Part shown: one piece after another, positions 40,565-48,366 of the stretch | How positions within the stretch are numbered: position 1 is the stretch's first letter | Layout of the letters: each line of letters begins with the position of its first letter | Assembly: GCA_007695045.1 (NCBI GenBank) | Contig: REEP01000040.1 | Span: 1 to 49,498 of the forward strand | Length of the DNA: 49,498 nucleotides | Direction of reading: 5' to 3' | Source of the DNA: Rhodospirillales bacterium | Lineage (GTDB): Bacteria > Pseudomonadota > Alphaproteobacteria > Rhodospirillales > Defluviicoccaceae | Position numbers and translations under genes: made by a program | The notes under the pieces: generated by a model | Told to the model about the DNA's origin: nothing | Seen by the model: the letters and a program-made list of their open reading frames with translations, nothing else | The model's database searches: none

Positions 40565-42523
40565 CTACAGGCCGTGTGCCACCCGGCGAGTATTGCTCTG
40601 TCGCAGGTTACGGTAGCGGGCCAGCGCCCAGAGCGGGAAATACGCGCTGTAGCCGTGGTAGCGGAGGTAGAACACCCGGGGGAAACCGACCGCGTTGAAC
40701 AACCCTTCCTGCCACTTGCCCTCATCGCGAGGTGCATCGACCAGATAGGCAATGCCGCGGGCCACCTCGGGTGCGTCCACCTCGCCGGCCGCCATCAGCG
40801 CCAGCAGGGCCCATGCGGTCTGGGATGGGGTGCTGGCCTTGGTTTCGTTCCGGCGATCGGGCCAGTAGGTTGCGCAGTCCTCGCCCCAGCCGCCGTCGGC
40901 CCGCTGACGTGCCTTCAGCCATGCCACCGCCTTGCGGATGTAAGGGGCGCCCATGTCCTCGCCGGCCGCGTTCAGCGCCGCCAGCACCGACCAGGTGCCG
41001 TAGATGTAGTTGGTGCCCCAGCGTCCGAACCAGGACCCGTCCTCCTCCTGTTCGTCCTTCAGGAAGCGGATGGCGCGAGCCACTGCCGGGTGGTCGCGGT
41101 CGTACCCCCCCTGAGCCAGCATGCCGAGGCAACGGGCCGACACGTCCGCCGTCGGCGGGTCAAGCAGCGCGCCGTGATCGGCGAATGGCATGTGTTCCAG
41201 GAAATAGTGCTGGTTGTCGGCATCGAACGCGCCCCAGCCGCCGTTCTCGCTCTGCATCGCGAGAACCCACTCGACCCCGCGGTCCACCGCCTCCCGTACC
41301 GCGTCGCTGCCCACCCGCTGTAAGGCCATCACCACCACGGCGGTGTCGTCCACGTCGGGATAATGGTCGTTGCGGTACTGGAAGGCCCAGCCGCCCGGTC
41401 GCGCATCGGGCTTGCGGCTGGCCCAGTCTCCGACGACATCGAGCACCTGGGTCTTCCGCAACCAATCGGTCGCATTGCGGACGGCGTGATTGTCGGGCTC
41501 GCATCCGGCTTCCAGCAGTGTGTGCAGGGCGAGGCTGGTGTCCCACACCGGCGACAGGCAGGGCTGGCACATCGTCTCGCCACTCTCCCGCGATAACAGC
41601 CCCTGGATCGCCGCCCGTGCCGTGACGTAGTCCGGGTGGTCACGGGAATAGCCGAGCGCATCGAAGGCCATCACCGCATTGGCCATGGCGGGGAAGATGC
41701 CGCCGAGGCCATCCTCGCCGTTAAGGCGGGTCTGGACGAACGCCATGGCTCTGGCGATGGCCTTCCGCTCCAGGAATTTGGGGATCGCCGGCTCCGCCAC
41801 CCGGGCCAGCCGATCCAGCACCAGCAAAACCTCCCCCAGCCAATGGCCGGTGGGGTTGGTCAGGTAATTGCGGTGCCGCTCGGGCGGGGTGACGAACAGT
41901 TCGCGAATATCGATCCCGCGCGGATTGCGCGCCCGCGGCTTAAGCGCCGCCAGGACGAACAGCGGCACCATCACGGTGCGCGACCAATACGAGACCTTGT
42001 CCAGGTGGAACGGCGCCCAGGAGGGCAGCAGCATCGCCTCCACCCGAATCACCGGCACCGCCCGCCACGGCACCTGTCCGAACAGGGCGAGAGTGATGCG
42101 GGTGAACACGTTGGCCTTGGCCGCACCGCCGTGGGCCAGGATGGCCGCCCGGGCGCGCGCCATGTGCGGCGCCTCCGGGTCGTCGCCGACCAGCTTGAGC
42201 GCGAAGTACGACTTGACCGAGGCGCTGATGTCGAGGTCGCCGCCGGGGAACAGCGGCCAGCCACCGTGATCGCCCTGGCGCGCCCGGATATAGGCGGCGA
42301 GTTCCCCTTCGGTCGCGTCGTCGATTTCGTCAAGGTAATGGTTCAGGAGGATGTATTCGGCCGGAATGGTGGTATCGGCCTCGAGATCGAACAGCCAGTG
42401 GCCGTCGGACCGCTGCCGCCGGGTCAGCCAGCCGAGGGTTTCGCCGATCACCGCATCCAGGTTCGAGGTGTTTGTCACCGACGTGTCCGTGATGGGGGCC
42501 TTGAGGCGACCCACGTATCCCAT
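40565..42523 (-). CDS. shc: Squalene-hopene cyclase
   Basis: A 652-residue terpene cyclase with two alpha-barrel domains. The protonating motif D390-V-D-D393 (DVDDTA) and repeated QW motifs (for example QSENGGWGAFD, QRADGGWGEDC) are present. It cyclises squalene to hopene at the membrane. ATG 42523 has AGGGGA upstream. A TTG ten codons earlier would also be open but has no support. A candidate promoter lies in the 116-bp gap after hpnE. Confidence 0.97.
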   Translation of the reverse strand: MGYVGRLKAPITDTSVTNTSNLDAVIGETLGWLTRRQRSDGHWLFDLEADTTIPAEYILLNHYLDEIDDATEGELAAYIRARQGDHGGWPLFPGGDLDISASVKSYFALKLVGDDPEAPHMARARAAILAHGGAAKANVFTRITLALFGQVPWRAVPVIRVEAMLLPSWAPFHLDKVSYWSRTVMVPLFVLAALKPRARNPRGIDIRELFVTPPERHRNYLTNPTGHWLGEVLLVLDRLARVAEPAIPKFLERKAIARAMAFVQTRLNGEDGLGGIFPAMANAVMAFDALGYSRDHPDYVTARAAIQGLLSRESGETMCQPCLSPVWDTSLALHTLLEAGCEPDNHAVRNATDWLRKTQVLDVVGDWASRKPDARPGGWAFQYRNDHYPDVDDTAVVVMALQRVGSDAVREAVDRGVEWVLAMQSENGGWGAFDADNQHYFLEHMPFADHGALLDPPTADVSARCLGMLAQGGYDRDHPAVARAIRFLKDEQEEDGSWFGRWGTNYIYGTWSVLAALNAAGEDMGAPYIRKAVAWLKARQRADGGWGEDCATYWPDRRNETKASTPSQTAWALLALMAAGEVDAPEVARGIAYLVDAPRDEGKWQEGLFNAVGFPRVFYLRYHGYSAYFPLWALARYRNLRQSNTRRVAHGL

Positions 42524-42612
42524 GTCCCGTCCCCTGATTCTATGCGCCACCAAAGCAGACCGGACGGTCCATGTTGGCGCGTCGGGGCTGTCACGCCGCC
42601 GTCATGCGCCTT

Positions 42613-42643
42613 AACCTACGCCGGACCGGCCCCGATCTGTCAA
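42613..42643 (-). promoter_or_regulatory. Candidate internal promoter for shc-hpnG
   Basis: A perfect -35 TTGACA (42638-42643), overlapping the hpnE stop codon, is followed after 19 bases by TAGGTT (42613-42618). The spacing is long, so strength is doubtful. Confidence 0.33.
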
Positions 42644-43899
42644 GACATTGATGTATCCGCAAGAATCACGGCGGCCGCGCGTTCCCCGGAAGCCACGCTG
42701 CCCTCGATCGTCGCGGGCAATCCGGTGTCGGTCCAGTCGCCCGCCAGCACCAGGTTCCGCCATCGCGTCCGCGCACCCGGACGCCGTGACAGGTTGGCCG
42801 GCACTTGCGCGAAGGTGGCACGGCGCTCCTTGACGATGCGCGCGACCGGCAGTTCCGTTACCGGCCGCCCCAGGGCGCGGCACACCTCGGGCCACATCCG
42901 CCGGGCGATCATCGTGGACGGCAGATCCAGAACCGCGTCTGCGGCGCTGATGGTGACCGAGGCGACGTCACCCCGGACGAAAACCCAGTGGCTGAAGCCG
43001 CCGATGAGACCGACGATGACCGGGGTTTCGGCCGCTTCGACGAGGCGGAAATGGCCGTTGACGATGGCGTTGCTGCCGACCGGAACGGTCAGGCCCGGGA
43101 CTAGGTCCGCCGCAGACCATGGCGGGACGGCAAGGATCAGACGGTCATCGGACCCGATGGGGATCCGCTGGCCGTCACTGAAATGGAGTGCACTCACCCG
43201 ATCGTCGACGAAGCTGAGGCCCCGGAGACGCCGATGGCGTGCGACGGCACTGCCGTTCGCGTCAAGCATGGCCAGGGCCGGATCGACGAAGGTCGCGCCC
43301 AGCCCCTCGCGCGCGATCCGTGGCCGGCACGCGGCCTCGCCACGCCCGAAGCATTGCACCAGCACCGGCCACAGCAGTGCCGCCGCCCCGACGGACGCTT
43401 CGGCGTTGATCACGGCCATTGCCAGCGGTTCCCAGAACCGGTCGAACGCCCGGCCGGTATGCCCAAGGCAGTCGGCTACGGTGGCCTCCTGGCCGGCCCG
43501 GGCCAGCCTCAGCGCCGCGAGATAGTCCGTCACCCGGGTGCCGGGCACCCGGCGGCGGTGGGACAGAAGCCACCACGGCAGTGGTCCGGCATTGGGGCGC
43601 ACCGTCCAGCGCTCATCGCTGGCGCAATCCATGAAGGCGAACGCGGCCCGCGCCGGGCCCGCCAAGCCATCCTCAGCTCCGATCGCCCCCAGATAGCGGG
43701 CCACGGCCCGATTGCCGCTCAACACCAAGTGGTTGCCGTTGTCGATGCGACGGTCCAGGACCGGGTCGACATAGGAGCGACAGCGCCCGCCAGCCTGCCC
43801 CGCGGCCTCGTGCACGATCACGCGGCGCCCGGCTCGGGCCAACCACACGGCCGCGGACAGACCCGCAAGGCCGGCACCGACAACATGATTCGTCGCCAT
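42640..43899 (-). CDS. hpnE: Squalene-forming FAD oxidoreductase HpnE
   Basis: A 419-residue flavoprotein. The Rossmann motif G8-A-G-L-A-G13 is followed by an acidic strand end (VIVHEAAGQAGGRCRSY), and the C terminus has LAGDWTDTGLPATIEGSVASG, typical of phytoene-desaturase-like enzymes. HpnE reduces hydroxysqualene to squalene. ATG 43899 starts 11 bp after hpnD; the ribosome site is weak. Confidence 0.93.
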   Translation of the reverse strand: MATNHVVGAGLAGLSAAVWLARAGRRVIVHEAAGQAGGRCRSYVDPVLDRRIDNGNHLVLSGNRAVARYLGAIGAEDGLAGPARAAFAFMDCASDERWTVRPNAGPLPWWLLSHRRRVPGTRVTDYLAALRLARAGQEATVADCLGHTGRAFDRFWEPLAMAVINAEASVGAAALLWPVLVQCFGRGEAACRPRIAREGLGATFVDPALAMLDANGSAVARHRRLRGLSFVDDRVSALHFSDGQRIPIGSDDRLILAVPPWSAADLVPGLTVPVGSNAIVNGHFRLVEAAETPVIVGLIGGFSHWVFVRGDVASVTISAADAVLDLPSTMIARRMWPEVCRALGRPVTELPVARIVKERRATFAQVPANLSRRPGARTRWRNLVLAGDWTDTGLPATIEGSVASGERAAAVILADTSMS

Positions 43900-43910
43900 C
43901 GACACGCGCG

Positions 43911-44843
43911 TTACAGCACACCGTAGCGGAAGGCGACCCACAGCTTTTCCAGGCGGGGGATGCCGGCGGGTTCGGCGAACCTGTGCCAGCCGCGCCGCAT
44001 CAGCCTGTCAAGGGTGCGCCGGTACACCTCCATCATCATGATGGCCGGGCGCATCTGCTGGGGATCGCACTGCGCCAGGATCGCGCCCGCGGCCTCGAAG
44101 CGCGAGCGGGCCTGCGATGCCAGCTCGCTGCACACGGCCCAGGTGCCGGGCTCCGTCAGCACGGAGGCTGCATCGTCCGTATCCGCCACTCCCTCGGCCG
44201 CCAGGCGATCCGCCGGCAGGTACAATCGGTCGCGTTCGGCATCTTCCTTCAGGTCGCGCAGAATGTTGGTGATCTGCAAGGCCTCCCCCAGCGCGGCCGC
44301 CAAGCTGTCGGCCGTGCCGTTGTCGGCACCGAAGACCCGGGCCGACAGCCGGCCAACGGCGCACGCGACCCGATCGCAGTAGAGCGCGAGTTCGCCCTGG
44401 TCGGCGATTCGCACCCGTGCCGCCGCGTCCATCTCCATGCCGGCAATGACCGCTTGGAAGTCGCCACGGTTCAGGCGGAATCGCTGAACCGGTTCGGCCA
44501 GGGCGCGGGCGATCGCCATCTGCGGCGGTTCTGCCCGCGCTTCGTAGAGCCGGGCGATATCCTGACGCCAGGCCGCCAGGCGGGTCCGCTTGATCGCGAT
44601 GTCTCCGGGTTCGTCGGCGATGTCATCCACCTCCCGGCAGAAGGCATAGATCGCGAACATCGCCTGACGCTTGGCTTCGGGCAGCATGCGGATCGCCCAA
44701 TAGAACGAGGTGCCGGATCGGCGCACCGCCGCATCCACCACTGCCCGGTCGTCCTTCTGCGGCGATGGCAGCATTGATCGAAGCCCGTGTCCCCCTGACG
44801 GAAAAGGCGGCATCGCAGGCCGGGTCGCCTCGTCCGCCATCAT
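43911..44843 (-). CDS. hpnD: Presqualene diphosphate synthase HpnD
   Basis: A 310-residue prenyl synthase. The aspartate-rich motifs are in YAFCREVDDIADEPGD and LKEDAERDRLYLPAD. It condenses two farnesyl diphosphates to presqualene diphosphate. ATG 44843 is chosen because it overlaps the hpnB stop as ATGA. An ATG at 44774, before LPSPQKDD, would remove a 23-residue poorly conserved leader and is possible. Confidence 0.93.
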   Translation of the reverse strand: MMADEATRPAMPPFPSGGHGLRSMLPSPQKDDRAVVDAAVRRSGTSFYWAIRMLPEAKRQAMFAIYAFCREVDDIADEPGDIAIKRTRLAAWRQDIARLYEARAEPPQMAIARALAEPVQRFRLNRGDFQAVIAGMEMDAAARVRIADQGELALYCDRVACAVGRLSARVFGADNGTADSLAAALGEALQITNILRDLKEDAERDRLYLPADRLAAEGVADTDDAASVLTEPGTWAVCSELASQARSRFEAAGAILAQCDPQQMRPAIMMMEVYRRTLDRLMRRGWHRFAEPAGIPRLEKLWVAFRYGVL

Positions 44844-46012
44844 CTCAGTCCGGACCCGACGGTACCGTAGTGGCGGCCTTTCCACGTACCGCCCCGGCCT
44901 TGCCAATGGCGCCGTGCCGAATCCAGGGTCATAAGCGTAAACAGAAGCGCTGCGAAAGGCAAAAGCGTCCCCCGCCACCACGCGAGCCGGTAAAGCGCCA
45001 GCGTCGGTCGTTGCGCCCGGATCATCAGCGCCCACGCGATGCCACCCAGAACGGCGGACGGCAGCGCCCCGGTGACCACGCCATACACGAAGGCGATCGG
45101 CGGTACGAGGTAGGTGAGCGTCATGGCGACGATGGTACCGGCCAGAGCGAGGACGGAATAACCGAGTTGGGTGAACGCGGTGCGTGCCACCATCTGCCAG
45201 AGCCCGCCCAGCCCGGCATAGCGGCGGAGGCTGCGGATACGGCTGGAGAGCCCGAGCCAGATCGGCCCGTGCGCCTTGATGCGGCGGGCCAGGGCACAGT
45301 CGTCGATCAGTTCGCCCCGGACCGCGGCGATGCCGCCGATCGCCTCAAGGGCGTCGCGGTTCAGCAGCATGCAGCCGCCGGCCGCCGCCGCGGTTCGCTT
45401 GGCCGGGTTGTTGACCCAGGAAAACGGGTACAGCTTCTGGAAGAAAAACACGAACGCCGGGATCAGCAGCCGCTCCCAGAAGTGCTGTGTATGCAGTCGC
45501 ACCATCACCGATACCAGCAACCGGCCTTCCGTTTCCGCCTTGTACACCAAGCGGCGGACGTTACCGGCATCATGTTCGATGTCGGCATCGGTCAGCAGCA
45601 GATAGCGGCCCTCGGGAGCGAGTTGCCGGGCATAGGCCACGCCTTGATCCAGTGCCCACATCTTGCCGACCCAGCCCGCCGGCAGCGGCTTGGCGGGCAC
45701 GATGTGCACCTGCGAAAAGCCCGACGCCACCTCGGCGACGCGGTCAGCGGTGCCGTCGTCGCTGCCGTCATCCACCACGACGATGTCCAGCCGGCCCGTA
45801 TAATCCTGACGCAGCAGCGATATGACAGCCCGGCCTACGGTTTCCGCCTCGTTGCGGGCCGGCATCACCACCGTCACCGGCGGGGCATGGATGAGTTGCT
45901 GTGCGCCGGACACGATCCGCTGATCGGCACGCCAGAAGCCGCCGCGGCACAAGATCAACCAAACCCAGATGGCCAGGGCCAAGCCGGCACCCACCGTGAT
46001 GATCGCCGTCAT
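44840..46012 (-). CDS. hpnB: Hopene-associated glycosyltransferase HpnB
   Basis: A 390-residue membrane-bound family 2 glycosyltransferase. One N-terminal helix (6-22) is followed by the GT-A domain (VTVVMPARNEAETVG, DIVVVDDGSDDGT, TDADIEHD), then three or more C-terminal helices (about 285-365). HpnB is conserved in hopanoid clusters, and its exact acceptor is unsettled. ATG 46012 lies 10 bp after hpnC. Its stop overlaps the hpnD ATG. Confidence 0.9.
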   Translation of the reverse strand: MTAIITVGAGLALAIWVWLILCRGGFWRADQRIVSGAQQLIHAPPVTVVMPARNEAETVGRAVISLLRQDYTGRLDIVVVDDGSDDGTADRVAEVASGFSQVHIVPAKPLPAGWVGKMWALDQGVAYARQLAPEGRYLLLTDADIEHDAGNVRRLVYKAETEGRLLVSVMVRLHTQHFWERLLIPAFVFFFQKLYPFSWVNNPAKRTAAAAGGCMLLNRDALEAIGGIAAVRGELIDDCALARRIKAHGPIWLGLSSRIRSLRRYAGLGGLWQMVARTAFTQLGYSVLALAGTIVAMTLTYLVPPIAFVYGVVTGALPSAVLGGIAWALMIRAQRPTLALYRLAWWRGTLLPFAALLFTLMTLDSARRHWQGRGGTWKGRHYGTVGSGLR

Positions 46013-46022
46013 GGTTGATCAC

Positions 46023-46928
46023 TCACAGGACCGTGAATGCCGCACCGCGCACGCAACAGGCGAGGTATTCGGCCTTGGTCAGCTGGACCCGCCGGGCGAG
46101 CGGGTCCCGTCGGCGCAACCGGCGGACCAGCGCCCCGGCAATCGCCAGGATCGCCGCCGACTCCATCGCCAAGCGCCGGCTGGCGAGCCCGCTCGGCAGG
46201 GGCGCGGCCTCGGCCAGCAACGTCTCGGTATGGTCGAGGGTCCGATCAATCACCCGGCGCAAGGCCGGGGTTGTCGAGGCGCCCCCCAGGGCGGAGACGT
46301 CGGTCCCGGCTTCCTCCATCCAGTCGAGCGGCAGGTACACCCGGTCCAGAGTCCGGTAATCGTCGCCGCAATCCTGGAGGTGGTTGATCACCTGCAAAGC
46401 ATTGCACAGCGCATCGCAGGGGCCGTAGCCGTGGCGGGAGCCGCCGTGCAGGTCGAGCAGGAATCGCCCCACCGGCGCCGCCGACCGGTTGCAGTAGGCG
46501 ATCAGGTCATCCCACGTGCGGTAGCGGTTCTGCACCGCGTCCTGCTTGAAGGCCTCGATCAGGTCACGACAGTGCCGATCGGTGATCCCGGTCGCGGCCA
46601 GGGTGCGGCGCATGGCGTGGGCTTTGGCGAACGCCGGCTGTTCCGGGGCCACACCGGTCACGGCGGCGTCGAAGCCATCCAGACGGCGCAGCTTGTCATC
46701 GGACGCGAGGTCCGGGCTGTCGGCGATGTCGTCGATCGCCCGGGCGAATGCATAAAACACTGCCACGTGCGGGCGCACGGCCGCCGGCAGCAGCCACGAT
46801 CCCACCGGGAAGTTTTCGTAGGCCGCATCCTTGCCGGACGGTGTCTCCACGCCATCAACGGCAGTGGCCCCCCGGCGGCTCGCGCCTTGGCCGCCGGGCT
46901 GCGGTCGGGCCGCAACGCTCCCGGTCAC
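46023..46928 (-). CDS. hpnC: Hydroxysqualene synthase HpnC
   Basis: A 301-residue homologue of squalene/phytoene synthase. The first aspartate motif is YAFARAIDDIADSPD and the second is NHLQDCGDDYRTLDRVYLP. HpnC converts presqualene diphosphate to hydroxysqualene. The GTG start (46928) overlaps the stop of the mlaC-like gene as GTGA. The first 30 residues are low in complexity and poorly conserved. Confidence 0.93.
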   Translation of the reverse strand: MTGSVAARPQPGGQGASRRGATAVDGVETPSGKDAAYENFPVGSWLLPAAVRPHVAVFYAFARAIDDIADSPDLASDDKLRRLDGFDAAVTGVAPEQPAFAKAHAMRRTLAATGITDRHCRDLIEAFKQDAVQNRYRTWDDLIAYCNRSAAPVGRFLLDLHGGSRHGYGPCDALCNALQVINHLQDCGDDYRTLDRVYLPLDWMEEAGTDVSALGGASTTPALRRVIDRTLDHTETLLAEAAPLPSGLASRRLAMESAAILAIAGALVRRLRRRDPLARRVQLTKAEYLACCVRGAAFTVL

Positions 46929-47560
46929 GAGGACCGGAACCGTTCCAGCATGGCGCGCATCTCGGCCAGAAGCCCCTCGATGCGCCCGCCGCTTCGCCGC
47001 ACCACCGAAGCAAACTCGGACCGTTGGGTCTGGCTCATGCTCACATTCTCGACGACGACATCGATGATCTCGAAGCCTGTGTCGGTTTCGCGCAGCCGCC
47101 AGCCGACCTGCACCGGACGGGTGCCGCGCGGCTGGGAGAACTCGGTCTGCACCACCACCTCGTCGGGGAGGCCGGTGGGCGTCACCCTGCCGACGGTCAT
47201 GCTTTCGCCGGTGAACCGATCGAACCGGTCGATGTAGGCGAACACGATGATATCCTCGAACAGCCGGAGGTATTCCCGGCGCTCCGCCTCGGTGGCACGC
47301 GGCCAGTGGCGGCCCAGAACGAACCGGGCGATCTCCTCCACCGCAAAATGCTCGTTCAACAGGGCACGAACTCGTTGCTCCCGCTCGCGCTCGGACAATC
47401 CCGGCTCGACCATGGCCGCGATTGCCTCATCGGCCGCGTCGCTGATGAACCGGCGCGCCGGTTCCGCTGCCGCGAGGGGTGCCTGCAGCAGGAGTAAGAG
47501 TGCAAGCACGAACGCCGCTGCCGCGGACAGGCGGAACACGAATGCGGGCTGTCTGACCAT
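46925..47560 (-). CDS. MlaC/Ttg2D-family periplasmic lipid-binding protein
   Basis: A 211-residue exported protein with a signal peptide at about 1-32. The MlaC fold is visible in FAVEEIARFVLGRHWPRATE, FEDIIVFAYIDRFDRFTG and EIIDVVVENVSM. It is related to HpnM (33194), but that gene matches HpnM better. It is the first gene of the hopanoid operon, overlapping hpnC, so it may bind hopanoids or phospholipids in transit. ATG 47560. Confidence 0.87.
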   Translation of the reverse strand: MVRQPAFVFRLSAAAAFVLALLLLLQAPLAAAEPARRFISDAADEAIAAMVEPGLSEREREQRVRALLNEHFAVEEIARFVLGRHWPRATEAERREYLRLFEDIIVFAYIDRFDRFTGESMTVGRVTPTGLPDEVVVQTEFSQPRGTRPVQVGWRLRETDTGFEIIDVVVENVSMSQTQRSEFASVVRRSGGRIEGLLAEMRAMLERFRSS

Positions 47561-47584
47561 GGGAAATCCATTCTCCGGACCGGC

Positions 47585-47633
47585 GATGTGAACAATGCGA
47601 TGATAACGATCACATGATGTAGCTGTTCACATC
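47585..47633. promoter_or_regulatory. Perfect 10-bp inverted repeat flanking the hopanoid-operon promoter
   Basis: GATGTGAACA (47585-47594) and TGTTCACATC (47624-47633) are exact reverse complements separated by 29 bases. On the minus strand a possible promoter TGAACA-N18-TATCAT (47624-47629, 47600-47605) lies between them, so one arm covers the -35 and the other the start site. This is the layout of a repressor operator pair at the mlaC-hpnCBDE/nudF divergence. Confidence 0.55.
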
Positions 47634-47724
47634 CCGGGCGGCAATGCGAGGCGTGCGCGGTTGTCAGTGCCGCCGGCATCTGCGACAAGGCGGCTGGACC
47701 GACGCAGCCGGGGAGGGGAGGACG

Positions 47725-48348
47725 ATGACCCGCGACGATGTCGAGGTGCTTGAGGAGGATGTGGGCTATCAGGGCATTTTCCGGGTGGACCGGTACCGCC
47801 TGCGTCACTGCCTGTATGCCGGCGGCTGGAGTGCCCCGATGGCGCGGGAGGTGTTCGAACGCGGCCATGCCGTCGCCGTGATCCCGTTCGATCCGGTGCG
47901 CGATCGCCTTGTCCTGATCGAACAGTTCCGCGCCGGCGCCTTCGCTGCCGCCCGCACCCCCTGGTTCGCCGAGGATTTCTCGCCCTGGCTCCTGGAGGTG
48001 GTGGCCGGCATCATCGACGAGGGCGAAACCCCGGAACAGGTCGCGAAGCGGGAGACGCTGGAGGAAATCGGCTGCACCGTCCACGACCTCGTCCCGGTCT
48101 GCCGGACGCTGGCCAGCCCCGGCGCCTGCAGCGAGAGCGTCGCCATCTTCTGCGGTCGGATCGATGCGGACGAAGCGACCGCCTTCGCCGGCATGGTGCA
48201 CGAACACGAAGACATCCGCGTCCTGGTAGTGAGCCCGGAGGAAGCGTTCCAGTGGCTGGATCAGGGGCGCATCGTCAACGCCACCACCCTGGTCGCCCTC
48301 CACTGGTTCCGCACCCACCACCCCCACCTCCGCGAATCATGGGGGTGA
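47725..48348 (+). CDS. nudF: ADP-ribose pyrophosphatase-type Nudix hydrolase
   Basis: A 207-residue protein with a complete Nudix box, G-x5-E-x7-REx2EExG in AGIIDEGETPEQVAKRETLE followed by EIG. The N-terminal part and LIEQFRAGAF match the NudF/TrgB group that cleaves ADP-ribose. ATG 47725 has GGGGAGGGGAGG upstream. It is divergent from the hopanoid operon and shares the inverted repeat at 47585-47633. Confidence 0.9.
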   Translation: MTRDDVEVLEEDVGYQGIFRVDRYRLRHCLYAGGWSAPMAREVFERGHAVAVIPFDPVRDRLVLIEQFRAGAFAAARTPWFAEDFSPWLLEVVAGIIDEGETPEQVAKRETLEEIGCTVHDLVPVCRTLASPGACSESVAIFCGRIDADEATAFAGMVHEHEDIRVLVVSPEEAFQWLDQGRIVNATTLVALHWFRTHHPHLRESWG

Positions 48349-48366
48349 GGCGCGAACTGGCTGTGC

